Source of the DNA: Oscillospiraceae bacterium | Lineage (GTDB): Bacteria; Bacillota; Clostridia; Oscillospirales; Oscillospiraceae | Assembly: GCA_021769865.1 (NCBI GenBank) | Contig: JAETSB010000016.1 | Coordinates: 1-47,671, forward strand | Length of the DNA stretch: 47,671 bases | Reading direction: 5' to 3' | In this document: positions 23,036 to 30,882 of the stretch, piece by piece | Layout: each line of letters begins with the position of its first letter | How positions within the stretch are numbered: position 1 is the stretch's first letter | Program-made: the position numbers and the translations under genes | Notes under the pieces: generated by a model | What the model saw: only the letters and a program-made list of their open reading frames with translations | What the model was told of the DNA's origin: nothing | Database searches by the model: none

Positions 23036-23108
23036 TGGTAAGCAGCCACGCCCACATAGCGCAAAACGCCAGAAAGCGCAGCACGGCAAAAAGCCGCCTT
23101 TTCCACAT
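23022..23108 (-). CDS. Hydrophobic type I toxin-like peptide
   Basis: A 28-residue peptide with a basic start (MWKRR) and one membrane-spanning stretch (LFAVLRFLAFCAMWAWLL), then TTKAC. It has an excellent ribosome site (GGAGGTGG) before ATG 23108. The stop lies within a bidirectional terminator and a strong promoter fires an antisense RNA into the 3' end: the hallmark of type I toxins of the Fst/Ldr/TxpA sort. The mRNA has a long (about 180 nt), strongly folded leader. The peptide is different from the left-edge cassette peptide. Toxicity is inferred. Confidence 0.7.
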   Translation of the reverse strand: MWKRRLFAVLRFLAFCAMWAWLLTTKAC

Positions 23109-23290
23109 CCGCACCACCTCCCCTCGTCGTCGCAAAGTCCGCTTCGGGTGGGACGCCCTTTCGGGCGTCCCTTTCTCCGCTTCCTTGCTTCTCCTCTCCC
23201 CACAAAATCCGCGGATTTTGCGGGGACCCCCAATGAAGGGGCCAGGGTACAAACGGTGGGCCAACCGCCTTTATGTAACAGCGTTCTTCC
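23109..23290 (-). promoter_or_regulatory. Structured 5' leader of the hydrophobic peptide mRNA
   Basis: On the minus strand this holds two strong hairpins: CCCCGCAAAATCC with GGATTTTGTGGGG (13 bp), and GGGACGCCC-GAAA-GGGCGTCCC (9 bp with a GNRA loop). Long stable leaders that delay translation are usual for type I toxin mRNAs. With 22883-23393 as a whole, this fills the gap between the lyase and the lipoprotein gene. Confidence 0.6.
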
Positions 23291-23296
23291 ACCCCT

Positions 23297-23325
23297 ATCT
23301 TACCAAGTCCGCCGCATTTTGTCAA
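23297..23325 (-). promoter_or_regulatory. Toxin promoter, locus 2
   Basis: On the minus strand: TTGACA, 17 bp, TAAGAT. The -10 is weaker than that of the facing antisense promoter. GACTTGGTA and GAAGAACGCTGTTACAT around it match GACTTGGTA and GAAGAGCGCTGTCACAT of the antisense unit. Confidence 0.75.
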
Positions 23326-23362
23326 ATGCCCTGAGGAACCACTCCGTAGGGACGGACCATGA

Positions 23363-23390
23363 AAAAAAGCCCCTCGAAAGGGGCTTTTTT
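23363..23390. terminator. Terminator after DUF4358 lipoprotein
   Basis: An 11-bp perfect stem (AAAAAAGCCCC / GGGGCTTTTTT), 6-nt loop, T tracts on both strands. It lies just beyond the lipoprotein stop at 23394. Confidence 0.92.
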
Positions 23391-23393
23391 CTT

Positions 23394-24005
23394 TTACGCG
23401 AACAGAGCCTCAAAGCTCTCCACCGCCGCTTCGGCGGCGTCGCCTACCGCCAGCATCACATAATTGCCGTGGCTGACGATTTGGGACTTGGTCTTCCAGC
23501 CCTCGATAGTCTCGGGATACCAGGCCCCGCCGGGGTTCTCATCGTCCCCTACCTGGTAGTCAATCCGGCCCTGGAAGATGTCCTCCACCGCCTGCACGTC
23601 TTCGGCGTTCTCCACCTCCACCAGGGCGATCTCGCCCACGGCGGCGGAGATGGCGGCGATGTAAACGCCGCACTGCTTCGTCGGAATCTCCGACAGGCCG
23701 GGGTAGTAGCTGTCCAGCAGCTCGGTCACGGTCTCGTCTTCCATCAGGTTCATCAGCTCCGGCCAGGTGTTCTCCGCCCGGAGGGTCTCGTAAAAGGCGG
23801 TCAGGTCGATTTCCGTTTGGGCCTCGGAGGGGGCGTCCTCTCCGCCCTCGGGGGCGCTCGCCTCGGGGGAACCGGCTCCCTCCTCCCCGGGGGCGCTTAC
23901 CTCGGGGGAACCGCCGTCCTGGGCAGGGGCGTCTTTGCCGCCGCAGGCGGCCAGGGACAGGGCGAGGGCCAGCGCCAGAACCAGCGCGAGTAACTTCGTT
24001 TTCAT
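23394..24005 (-). CDS. DUF4358 lipoprotein
   Basis: A 203-residue secreted lipoprotein. The signal peptide is MKTKLLALVLALALALSLAAC with the lipobox LAAC. A low-complexity Gly/Ser/Pro/Glu linker with an imperfect repeat (GSPEVSAPGEEGA, GSPEASAPEGGE) follows. The folded C-terminal part (from about residue 65) matches DUF4358, common in Oscillospiraceae and Lachnospiraceae, with YYPGLSEIPTKQCGVYIAA as a conserved block. Function is unknown. AAGGAG precedes ATG 24005. The ORF remains open further upstream but without a ribosome site. Confidence 0.88.
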   Translation of the reverse strand: MKTKLLALVLALALALSLAACGGKDAPAQDGGSPEVSAPGEEGAGSPEASAPEGGEDAPSEAQTEIDLTAFYETLRAENTWPELMNLMEDETVTELLDSYYPGLSEIPTKQCGVYIAAISAAVGEIALVEVENAEDVQAVEDIFQGRIDYQVGDDENPGGAWYPETIEGWKTKSQIVSHGNYVMLAVGDAAEAAVESFEALFA

Positions 24006-24111
24006 GTAGAATCTCCTTGTGTCAAATGAGTGTTGTGGATTGCTTCCGATGAATAGACGGGGCGGCGGGAAGAAAAGTTCCCGGGTCCGCAAAGAAATTT
24101 TTCGTGGAAAA

Positions 24112-24136
24112 AAGGGACGGCTCCCCGCCGTCCCTT
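24112..24136 (-). terminator. Terminator of the ATP-grasp gene
   Basis: A 10-bp perfect stem (AAGGGACGGC / GCCGTCCCTT), 5-nt loop and TTTTTTCC on the minus strand, 7 bases after the stop. Confidence 0.9.
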
Positions 24137-24142
24137 GCCGGT

Positions 24143-25342
24143 TCATCCCCCGTCCCGCAGCCGGAAGGCCGCCCGGACGAAGAGGTCCACTTCCTCCATC
24201 TCATCGAAGCAGGCGATGGCCACCTGATTTCCCATGGTCCCCGCCAACGCATCGGGCATCCGGGTGAAGAGCCGGGCCCGGTCGCCGCACCGGGCCTCCA
24301 GCTGGCCCAGGGAGACGTCGTAGCGCACGTCGTCCCGCCGCCCGGCGTAGACGCAGTAGCGGTGGGGGCCGATGTAGGTGTGCCGCGGCTCGTCGAAGGC
24401 CACCATGTCCGCCCAGATTTGATAGACGTCCACGCTCTGGCTGAAATCCAGCATGTCCGGGGTGTAGCCCCCGGCGGGGCGCATGTTGACCTCTAACGCC
24501 ACGATGTCCCCCACGTCCCCCAGCCCCGGCTTGGCCTCCGTCAGGCGGAAGAACTCCAGGTGGAAAAAGCGGCTGGCCGCGCCGAAGGCCTTCAGCGTGG
24601 CCCGGCCTGCCGCCTCCACGTCGGCGGGGACCTCCTTGTCCACGTAGTAATACGTAGGCACGTGTTCGTTCACCATGTCCATGATGGAGTTCCGGGTCAC
24701 GTGGCTGGCGGCGAAGAGCACCTCCCCCTTGGAGTTGCAGACGCCGTCGTAGGTGGTGACGGAGCCGGAGACGTATTCCTCCATGAGGTAGGGCGTGTCC
24801 GGCGGGTTCTGGAAGAAGCGCCGCAGGTCCTCCTCGTTTTGCAGCCGCCAGGTGGCTACGGCCCCCACGCCGCTGTCCGGCTTGACGACGACGGGATACC
24901 CGGCCTCCCGGACGAAGGCCAGCCCCGCCTCCAGGTCCGTCACCGGGGCGCAGTGGGCGCAGGGAATCCCGGCCTTCCGGTAGTACTCCTTCATAGCCAG
25001 CTTGCTCTTGTATTTTTCGATCTCGTGGGCCTTGGGGCCGGTGGTGATGTTGAAGTCCGTCCGGAGCCTTGCGTCCAGCTCCAGCCAGTACTCGTTGTTG
25101 CTCTCCACCCAGTCGATCTTGCCGTAGCGCCCGGTGAAGTACCCCAGGGCCCGGAGCACCTGGTCATAGTTCTCCAGGCTGTCCACCCGGTAGTACTCCG
25201 TCAGCGCCCGCTTCAGGTCCGAGTGAAGGAAGTCGTAGGGCGCGTCCCCCACGCCCAGGACGTTGACGCCGTTGTCCCGGAGGCGGACGCAGAACCAGCG
25301 GTAGGCCTCCGGGAAGTTGGGGGAGATGAAGACAAAATTCAT
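24143..25342 (-). CDS. ATP-grasp domain protein, carboxylate-amine ligase type
   Basis: A 399-residue ATP-grasp enzyme. The N-terminal preATP-grasp domain starts MNFVFISPNFPEAYRWF. The ATP-grasp core includes YPVVVKPDSGVGAVATW (about residues 150-166), YLMEEYVSG, and the metal-binding VALEVNMRPAGGYTPDM near residue 285. It should couple ATP hydrolysis to joining a carboxylate with an amine or thiol; the substrate is unknown. AAAGGAGG precedes ATG 25342. It is bounded by terminators on both sides, hence monocistronic, so neighbours give no clue. Confidence 0.88.
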   Translation of the reverse strand: MNFVFISPNFPEAYRWFCVRLRDNGVNVLGVGDAPYDFLHSDLKRALTEYYRVDSLENYDQVLRALGYFTGRYGKIDWVESNNEYWLELDARLRTDFNITTGPKAHEIEKYKSKLAMKEYYRKAGIPCAHCAPVTDLEAGLAFVREAGYPVVVKPDSGVGAVATWRLQNEEDLRRFFQNPPDTPYLMEEYVSGSVTTYDGVCNSKGEVLFAASHVTRNSIMDMVNEHVPTYYYVDKEVPADVEAAGRATLKAFGAASRFFHLEFFRLTEAKPGLGDVGDIVALEVNMRPAGGYTPDMLDFSQSVDVYQIWADMVAFDEPRHTYIGPHRYCVYAGRRDDVRYDVSLGQLEARCGDRARLFTRMPDALAGTMGNQVAIACFDEMEEVDLFVRAAFRLRDGG

Positions 25343-25421
25343 AGGAGTCCTCCTTTGACACGGGATGATTTCACACTTTAAAGGATAACACTTTTGGAGA
25401 GAAAGCGCAAGAGAAAGAAGC

Positions 25422-25452
25422 GAAAACCAGAGAGGCCGCGCCTCCCTGGTTT
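25422..25452 (-). terminator. Terminator after PEBP gene
   Basis: AAAACCAGAGAGG pairs with CCTCCCTGGTTTT (13 bp, one A-C mismatch), 5-nt loop. It ends TTTTCGC on the minus strand, 9 bases after the stop at 25461. Confidence 0.75.
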
Positions 25453-25460
25453 TTGTTCGT

Positions 25461-25922
25461 TCATCCAAAAATCGCCGTCAGGCTGCCCGTTTGCAGGATG
25501 TGCCCCTCCGCCGCCTTGAGGAAGTGCTTCTTCCGGGCGTTGGAGCTCAGGCCCAGGACGCAGTCCAGGGCATAGACCGTCAGCCGGTAGCGGTGACAGG
25601 CCCAGATGGGGGGCTTGGGCCCCGCGTAGCGGTGGAGGCCGTAGGCCATGCCCTGGACGACGCCGCTTTCCAGCCGGTCCCGCTGGGGGATGCCCCCGGG
25701 GATGACCTTCCGGGCGGGGAAGTTCCACATCACCCAGTGGGTGAAGCCCTTCATGGGGTGACTCAGGTCCTCTAAGGTCACCGCCAGGGTCTTGGCCTGG
25801 GGAGACAGATTTTCCAGCGTAATTTCCGGGGACAGGTCCTTTCCCCGGCCGGTGTTGTCCAGGGGGAACCGCCCGCCGTCCTCCAGGCCGGGGCAGTGAA
25901 AGTGCAGGATCTCGATTTCCAT
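25461..25922 (-). CDS. YbhB/YbcL family PEBP-like protein
   Basis: A 153-residue phosphatidylethanolamine-binding-protein-like domain (Raf kinase inhibitor family). Motifs visible are GKDLSPEITLENL, LAVTLEDLSHPMKGFTHWVMWNFP (the DPD-HW region, here with DLSHP) and GYGLHRYAGPKPP-like MAYGLHRYAGPKPP. Bacterial members have no settled role. It lies 21 bases after the NCS2 permease on the same strand with GAGGTAACC before its ATG, so it is probably co-transcribed with the transporter. Confidence 0.9.
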   Translation of the reverse strand: MEIEILHFHCPGLEDGGRFPLDNTGRGKDLSPEITLENLSPQAKTLAVTLEDLSHPMKGFTHWVMWNFPARKVIPGGIPQRDRLESGVVQGMAYGLHRYAGPKPPIWACHRYRLTVYALDCVLGLSSNARKKHFLKAAEGHILQTGSLTAIFG

Positions 25923-25943
25923 GGTTACCTCAATGTCTTTCTC

Positions 25944-27299
25944 TCAACGTTTCTCTTTGGGCAGGATCAGGTTCAGCAGCACCGCCATCAGCGTGGCGAT
26001 GACCACCGGGGACTTGCCGAAAATCATGGTGAAGCCGTCGGGGAACTGGCTGAGGGCCCCGCTGGCCTGGCTGACGCCCACGCCCAGGGCGGCGGACAGG
26101 CCAACAATGGTGGTGTTCCGGGCCGTCAGGTCCTGGGAGGCGATGAGCTTCATGCCGGTCATGGCGATGGTGGAAAAGACGGTGATGGTGGCCCCGCCCA
26201 GCACGCACTGGGGGATGGTGGTCAGCACCGCCGCGAACTTGGGGGACAGGCCCGCCAGCAGCAGGAAGCCGCCGGTCATGGCAAAGACGATCCGGTTCAC
26301 CACCTTGTTGGTGGTGACGATGCCCACGTTCTGGGAGTAGGTGGCCGTGGGCAGGCCGCCGAAGAAGGCCGTCAGGATGTTGCTGGCGCCGTAGGCGATG
26401 ATGCCGCCCTGGAGCTCCTGGTCCGTGGGGTCCCGGTCCAGGCCGCCCACGGTGGTGGCGGTGAAGTCGCCGATGGCCTGGATGGAGTTGATGGCGAAGA
26501 GCAGTCCGATGGCCACACAGGAGGGGATGTCGAAGGTGATGCCGAAGTGCATCACCCGGGGCAGGGAGAACCAGGCGGCGGAGCCCACCTCGGCGAAGGA
26601 GACCATGCCGAAGAACATGGAGATCACATAGCCGCAGAGCATGCCGATGAGGATGGAGGCCAGCTTGCAGATGCCCTTTCCGTGGTTGTTCAGCAGCATG
26701 ACGATGGTCAGGGTCAGCGCGGCGACCAGCCAGTTCTGCCAGGAGCCGTAGACCAGGGCCTCGGTCTGGTGCTTGGTCTCCACCACCAGCTCGTATGTAT
26801 TGGCGGTGCCGCCGGCCATGTAGTTGATGGCCGTGGGATAGAGGGAGAGGCCGATGGTGAACACCACCGTGCCGGTGATGACCGGGGGAAACAGGAGGCG
26901 GATCTTCTTCACAAACACGCCCACGACGACCGCCACGATTCCGCCCACGATCATGGCCCCGGCGATGGCCCCCACGCCGCCGCCGGTGGAGGCGATGGCC
27001 TGCATGCTGGGGACGTAGGCGAAGCTGACACCCATGATCACCGGCAGGCCGGAGCCGAAGTATTTGTTGACAGGATAGAGCTGGATGATGGTGCACACGG
27101 CGGACATCACCAGGGAGGCCTGAATCAGCAGCACCCGGTCCGCCTGGCTGAGGCCGATGGCCCCGGCGATGATGATGGGGGGCGTGACGCAGCCCACGAT
27201 CATGGCGACAAGGTGCTGGAGGGACAGGGAGACGGCGGACCCAAGAGGGGGGATGCCTCGAATCTGGAACAGCGTCTGCTGGTCAGAGGGGGTTCTCAT
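25944..27299 (-). CDS. NCS2 family purine-type permease
   Basis: A 451-residue nucleobase:cation symporter of the NCS2/NAT family with about 14 hydrophobic segments. The family signature region reads TYSQNVGIVTTNKVVNR near residue 310. A glutamine at the first signature position is typical of xanthine or uric-acid carriers, whereas uracil carriers carry Glu. The second conserved site FTATTVGGLDRDP-like (GDFTATTVGG) is present. Start ATG 27299 follows GGAGATTCC. The purine preference is inference from the signature and agrees with the ygeW/ygeY genes about 5 kb away. Confidence 0.9.
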   Translation of the reverse strand: MRTPSDQQTLFQIRGIPPLGSAVSLSLQHLVAMIVGCVTPPIIIAGAIGLSQADRVLLIQASLVMSAVCTIIQLYPVNKYFGSGLPVIMGVSFAYVPSMQAIASTGGGVGAIAGAMIVGGIVAVVVGVFVKKIRLLFPPVITGTVVFTIGLSLYPTAINYMAGGTANTYELVVETKHQTEALVYGSWQNWLVAALTLTIVMLLNNHGKGICKLASILIGMLCGYVISMFFGMVSFAEVGSAAWFSLPRVMHFGITFDIPSCVAIGLLFAINSIQAIGDFTATTVGGLDRDPTDQELQGGIIAYGASNILTAFFGGLPTATYSQNVGIVTTNKVVNRIVFAMTGGFLLLAGLSPKFAAVLTTIPQCVLGGATITVFSTIAMTGMKLIASQDLTARNTTIVGLSAALGVGVSQASGALSQFPDGFTMIFGKSPVVIATLMAVLLNLILPKEKR

Positions 27300-27372
27300 G
27301 GCGGGGAATCTCCTTCCTGTTTCTTTGTGCGGTTTTGATGGGCGGCGGACCCCGGAAAGGTTCACCTTTTTC

Positions 27373-27401
27373 AGTGTACAGGAGCGGCGGCGGGATGTCA
27401 A
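27373..27401 (-). promoter_or_regulatory. Permease promoter
   Basis: On the minus strand: TTGACA, 17 bp, TACACT, immediately after the GerMN gene stop codon. The leader is about 65 nt. Confidence 0.8.
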
Positions 27402-27411
27402 GGACAAAACT

Positions 27412-28305
27412 TTACTCCACGCCGCCCTGTCCGGCGCCGCCCAGGACCCTCAGGTCCCGGCGGAACTCGCCGTCCACCAGGAAGCGGACCTCCTCCACCG
27501 CCTCCAGGGAGGAGAGGGACTCCTCCAGGGCCTGGAGGGCGGTCTGGAGTACGCGGTCCTCCAGCCCTTCCAGCAGGGCGGAGGAGAGGTTCACATAGCA
27601 GATGTCCTCCTCCAGCCAGACGGACTTCACCTGGAAGTTCTCCGGCAGGGGGGAGAGCAGATCCCGGCCCTCGGGCTGGCGCTCCAGGGCCCGGGCCACG
27701 GCGGAGACCTGGGTGTCGCCCTCGTAGAGGTCCAGGGTCTGCTCCGCCGCCGTGAGGCGGCCCTCCTGGTCCAGGTAGTACAGCAGCACGTCCACGGTGC
27801 TGATGACGTCCTCCTCCGGGGTCAGCAGGATGTCCCGGATGTTCAGGACCTGCTGCTCCCGGTAGGCCAGCTCCCGGCCCCGGACGGTGATCTGGACGGA
27901 GGAGACCTCCGGCACCTGGGCGAGGGTCAGAGCGATGGCACTGTCCGCCAGGGTCAGGGCCACGCCGGACAGGCTCTCATAGGAGGGGGACAGGTCCACC
28001 AGGGCCCGGTCCCCGCTGATCTCCAGAGAGAGCAGGGTGGTCCCGGCGGGGAGGGCGCTTTTCAGGGTCTCGTCGGCGGGGCCCTTCAAAAGCTCGTTCA
28101 GCAGCGCCTCCGCCAGGCGGGGGGCGGTATCGGTCTCGTCATCGTATAAGTACACGGTCTCCGTGCGGAAGGGGGCGTCCCCGGCGGAGTACGTCAGGTC
28201 CGCCTCCTGGAAATAGAGCTCGTAGGCGGTCCTGGCGGGCTCCTCCCGCCGGCAGCCCGCCAGGAGCAGGAGCGGAAGCAGCAGGAGGCAAAGCCGTTTT
28301 CTCAC
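27412..28305 (-). CDS. GerMN-domain lipoprotein
   Basis: A 297-residue lipoprotein. The signal peptide RKRLCLLLLPLLLLAGC has lipobox LAGC. It contains two GerMN-type domains: one around residues 60-165 (LNELLKGPADETLKSALPAGTTLL) and one around 185-285 (ALERQPEGRDLLSPLPENFQVKSVW). GerM in Bacillus functions in sporulation and germination. It starts at GTG 28305, overlapping the kinase stop by GTGA. Encoded with a two-component system, it may be its regulated output or a sensor partner, as LpqB/GerMN proteins are for some kinases. Confidence 0.88.
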   Translation of the reverse strand: MRKRLCLLLLPLLLLAGCRREEPARTAYELYFQEADLTYSAGDAPFRTETVYLYDDETDTAPRLAEALLNELLKGPADETLKSALPAGTTLLSLEISGDRALVDLSPSYESLSGVALTLADSAIALTLAQVPEVSSVQITVRGRELAYREQQVLNIRDILLTPEEDVISTVDVLLYYLDQEGRLTAAEQTLDLYEGDTQVSAVARALERQPEGRDLLSPLPENFQVKSVWLEEDICYVNLSSALLEGLEDRVLQTALQALEESLSSLEAVEEVRFLVDGEFRRDLRVLGGAGQGGVE

Positions 28306-29651
28306 GGGTCCTCCCTCCTTTCCAGGGCGGGCCAGCGGACGGTGAACACCGCGCCGCCGCCGGGGCGGTTGGCGGCCTCCACCACGCCGCCCCGGCGCTT
28401 CACCGTGTCGCTGACGATGGCCAGCCCCAGGCCCGTGCCTCCCGCGGCCCGGGACCGGGCCTTGTCCACCCGGTAGAAACGCTCGAAGATCCGGGGCAGG
28501 TCCGCCTCGGGGATGCCCGCGCCGTTGTCCGCCACGGTGAGGACCACCAGCTCCCCCACCCGCTCCAGGGAGACCTGGACGGAGCCGCCGATGGCGGAGT
28601 ATTTCACTGCGTTGTCCACCAGGTTGTAGATGACCTGATGGGTCTCGTCCCGGGTGCCCAGGACCACGCACTCCCCTCCGGCGGAGTAGGTGAGGTCCAC
28701 GCCCTTCTCCTGGGCCACCAGGTTCATCATCCGCATGACCTGCTCCAGCACCGGCAGGATGTCCACCGCCGCCGGGGGGTCCAGCACGCCGCTGTCCAGC
28801 CGGGTCAGGCGGAGAAGGTCCTCCGTGATGCGGGAGAGGCGCTCCGCCTCCCGGCCGATGTCGGTGACGAATTCCTTGGTGGTCTCCCGGTCGATGTTCT
28901 CCGTCTGCAGAATGGAGTCCGACAGCAGGCGGATGGCCGCCAGAGGGGTTTTCAGCTCGTGGGACGCGTCGGAGACAAAGCGGCGGCGGGCGTTCTCCGT
29001 GGTCTGGAGGCGGTCCGTCAGGCTGTTGAACTCGTGGCCGATCTGGGCGATCTCGTCCCGGCCCCGGATGTCCGCCCGGTGGCTGTAGGCCCCCTCCCGC
29101 ACCTCCCGGATGGCGGTGAGGAGCAGGCCGATCTTGCGGGTCAGGGCCTTGGAGAGGACCAGGCTCAGCACCAGCACCAGCCCTCCCGCCACGGCGGAGA
29201 GGCGCAGCAGCGTCTCCTGAAGGCCGGAGAGCAGGGCAGCCTGCTGGGTGTCGTACTCGTAGGCGTAGACCGCGCCGATGATCTGGCTCTGGTACATGAC
29301 GGGGGAGGAGGCCCGGCTGCGGAAGGCGCCCTGCCGGAAGGTGCAGCTGAAGGCGTCATAGCCCAGCAGCGCCTGGGTGATCTCCGTGTACAGGGCCAGG
29401 CTTCCCACGGCGGAGCCGGTCTCCCGGGTGTCGTAGAGCACCCGGCCCGCGCCGTCGGTGACCAGGATGCGGCTCAGGCCCGCCTCCTCCGCCACGGCCA
29501 TGGCGTCCGCCACGTTCTCCTCCGTCAGGGGGGAGAGGCCGGAGAGGGCGTTCACCATGACGGAGACGCTGCTCTGGAGATTGGTGGCCTTGGAGTGGAA
29601 CACCAGGTCCTCGGACACCAGCAGGGGGTACGTGTTCAGCAGCAGCAGCAC
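28302..29651 (-). CDS. Sensor histidine kinase, N-terminus apparently frameshifted
   Basis: A transmembrane kinase: extracellular sensing region, second membrane segment LSAVAGGLVLVLSLVL (about 151-166), HAMP, then HisKA with H231 in FVSDASHELKTPLAAIR and a HATPase domain (NLVDNAVKYS, DNGAGIPEADLPRIFERFYR, GGTGLGLAIV). The only in-frame start, GTG 29651, cuts the first membrane segment and has no ribosome site. A GTG at 29719 overlapping the response-regulator stop (GTGA, AAGGAG upstream) would be ideal but is one base out of frame. One extra C in CCCC near 29710 would give VNAPYWGSLQFRFGLSYIAV and a complete segment. So this is a real frameshift or an assembly error. Confidence 0.88.
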   Translation of the reverse strand: MLLLLNTYPLLVSEDLVFHSKATNLQSSVSVMVNALSGLSPLTEENVADAMAVAEEAGLSRILVTDGAGRVLYDTRETGSAVGSLALYTEITQALLGYDAFSCTFRQGAFRSRASSPVMYQSQIIGAVYAYEYDTQQAALLSGLQETLLRLSAVAGGLVLVLSLVLSKALTRKIGLLLTAIREVREGAYSHRADIRGRDEIAQIGHEFNSLTDRLQTTENARRRFVSDASHELKTPLAAIRLLSDSILQTENIDRETTKEFVTDIGREAERLSRITEDLLRLTRLDSGVLDPPAAVDILPVLEQVMRMMNLVAQEKGVDLTYSAGGECVVLGTRDETHQVIYNLVDNAVKYSAIGGSVQVSLERVGELVVLTVADNGAGIPEADLPRIFERFYRVDKARSRAAGGTGLGLAIVSDTVKRRGGVVEAANRPGGGAVFTVRWPALERREDP

Positions 29652-29715
29652 CGCCAGGATGACGGCAATGTAGCTCAGGCCGAAGCGGAACTGTAAGCTG
29701 CCCCAGTAGGGGCGT

Positions 29716-30393
29716 TCACTCCTTGAAATAGTACCCCACCCCCCACTTGGTCATAATGTGGTCCGGCTCCGCCGGGTTCTCCTCCAGCTTCTCCCGGAGG
29801 CGGCGGATGTGCACGTCCACCGTCCGGTAGTCCCCGGCGTAGCTGTAGCCCCAGACCACGTTCATCAGGTTCTCCCGGCTGTAGACCCGCCGGGGGTTGC
29901 GCATCAGCAGCTCGATGAGGTCGTACTCCTTGGCGGTGAGGTCCACGAGACGGTCCCCCCGGGCGGCGGAGCGCTCCTCGGTGTTCAACGTGATGCCCCC
30001 CGCCGTCAGGATGCTCCCCCGGGTCCGCTGGACCCCGGCGGCCCGGCGGAGCAGGGCCCGGACCCGGGCCTTCAGCTCCAGGATGTTGAAGGGCTTGGTC
30101 AGATAGTCGTCCGCCCCGCACTCGAAGCCCATCAGCTTGTCCGCGTCCTCGCTCTTGGCGGTCAGCATGATGACGGGCACGTTGGAGAACTCCCGGATGC
30201 GCATGCACGCCTCCAGCCCGTCCACCTCCGGCATCATCAGGTCCAAAATGATGAGGTCCAGCTTGCCCTCCCGGGCCAGCTCCACGGCGGCGGCGCCGTC
30301 ATAGGCGCACTCCACCTCGTAGCCCTCGTTCTCCAGGTTGAATTTGATTCCCTTCACCAGGGTCCGCTCGTCGTCCACCACGAGTATTTTCAT
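29716..30393 (-). CDS. OmpR-family response regulator
   Basis: A 225-residue regulator. The receiver domain has the acidic pair at D7-D8, phosphoacceptor D51 in LIILDLMMPEVDG, T78 and K100 in YLTKPFN. The winged-helix DNA-binding domain follows (LTAKEYDLIELLMRNPRRVYSRENL to the VRGVGYYF-like WGVGYYFKE end). It resembles the WalR/PhoP group. Its start overlaps the comEA-like stop (ATGA), and it is translationally linked to the kinase downstream. Confidence 0.95.
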   Translation of the reverse strand: MKILVVDDERTLVKGIKFNLENEGYEVECAYDGAAAVELAREGKLDLIILDLMMPEVDGLEACMRIREFSNVPVIMLTAKSEDADKLMGFECGADDYLTKPFNILELKARVRALLRRAAGVQRTRGSILTAGGITLNTEERSAARGDRLVDLTAKEYDLIELLMRNPRRVYSRENLMNVVWGYSYAGDYRTVDVHIRRLREKLEENPAEPDHIMTKWGVGYYFKE

Positions 30394-30764
30394 TCCGTAT
30401 CCTCCACTGTCACAAGTCCCTCCAGCGCCGCCAGCTTTCCCTGGCCGATGCCGGAGACCTCCGTCAAAGCCTCCACGGTTTCAAAGGGCCCGTGCTCCTC
30501 CCGGTAGCGAACGATCCGCGCCGCCAGCTCCTCCCCGATGCCGGGAAGGGCGGTCAGTGCCTCCGCGTCCGCGGTGTTGAGATTCACCGGGGACGGGTCC
30601 GGGCGGACCTCCTCGATGGGCGCGGTCCGCTCCGTCTCCGCAAAAGCGGGCGCGTTCGCGGCTCTCCGGTCCCGGAGGAACAGCCCCAGGAGCAGGCACA
30701 AAAACAGCCCCGTCAGACCCAGCAGGGTCCATTCTCCCCGGGCGGTTTTTCGGCGCGTCTCCAT
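30390..30764 (-). CDS. comEA: ComEA-like helix-hairpin-helix protein
   Basis: A 124-residue protein anchored by one N-terminal membrane segment (LLGLTGLFLCLLLGLFL). A linker leads to a double helix-hairpin-helix domain: VNLNTADAEALTALPGIGEELAARIV and VEALTEVSGIGQGKLAALEG. This is the DNA-binding domain of ComEA, the extracellular DNA receptor in transformation; the SLBB domain of full-length ComEA is missing, as in many short clostridial versions. ATG 30764 follows GGAGG. It is the first gene of an operon with a two-component system, an unusual partner. Confidence 0.88.
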   Translation of the reverse strand: METRRKTARGEWTLLGLTGLFLCLLLGLFLRDRRAANAPAFAETERTAPIEEVRPDPSPVNLNTADAEALTALPGIGEELAARIVRYREEHGPFETVEALTEVSGIGQGKLAALEGLVTVEDTE

Positions 30765-30882
30765 GGTTGCGTTCCTCCAATTTTTTTGATATACTGTAGG
30801 GGAAATCATCGAACGGCGGCCGGGAGCCGTCGTTTCCGCCCCTTACCAGGGCCTATTATAACACAGATTTTGGGGGATGGAC

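Noticed and set aside
22961..23041. 26-codon ORF inside the locus 2 antisense RNA
   Set aside because: No ribosome site and its end lies in the terminator. The RNA is better explained as an antisense antitoxin.
25896..27338. 480-codon plus-strand ORF opposite the permease
   Set aside because: Shadow of the NCS2 permease gene: repetitive His/Gly/Asp composition and no family resemblance.
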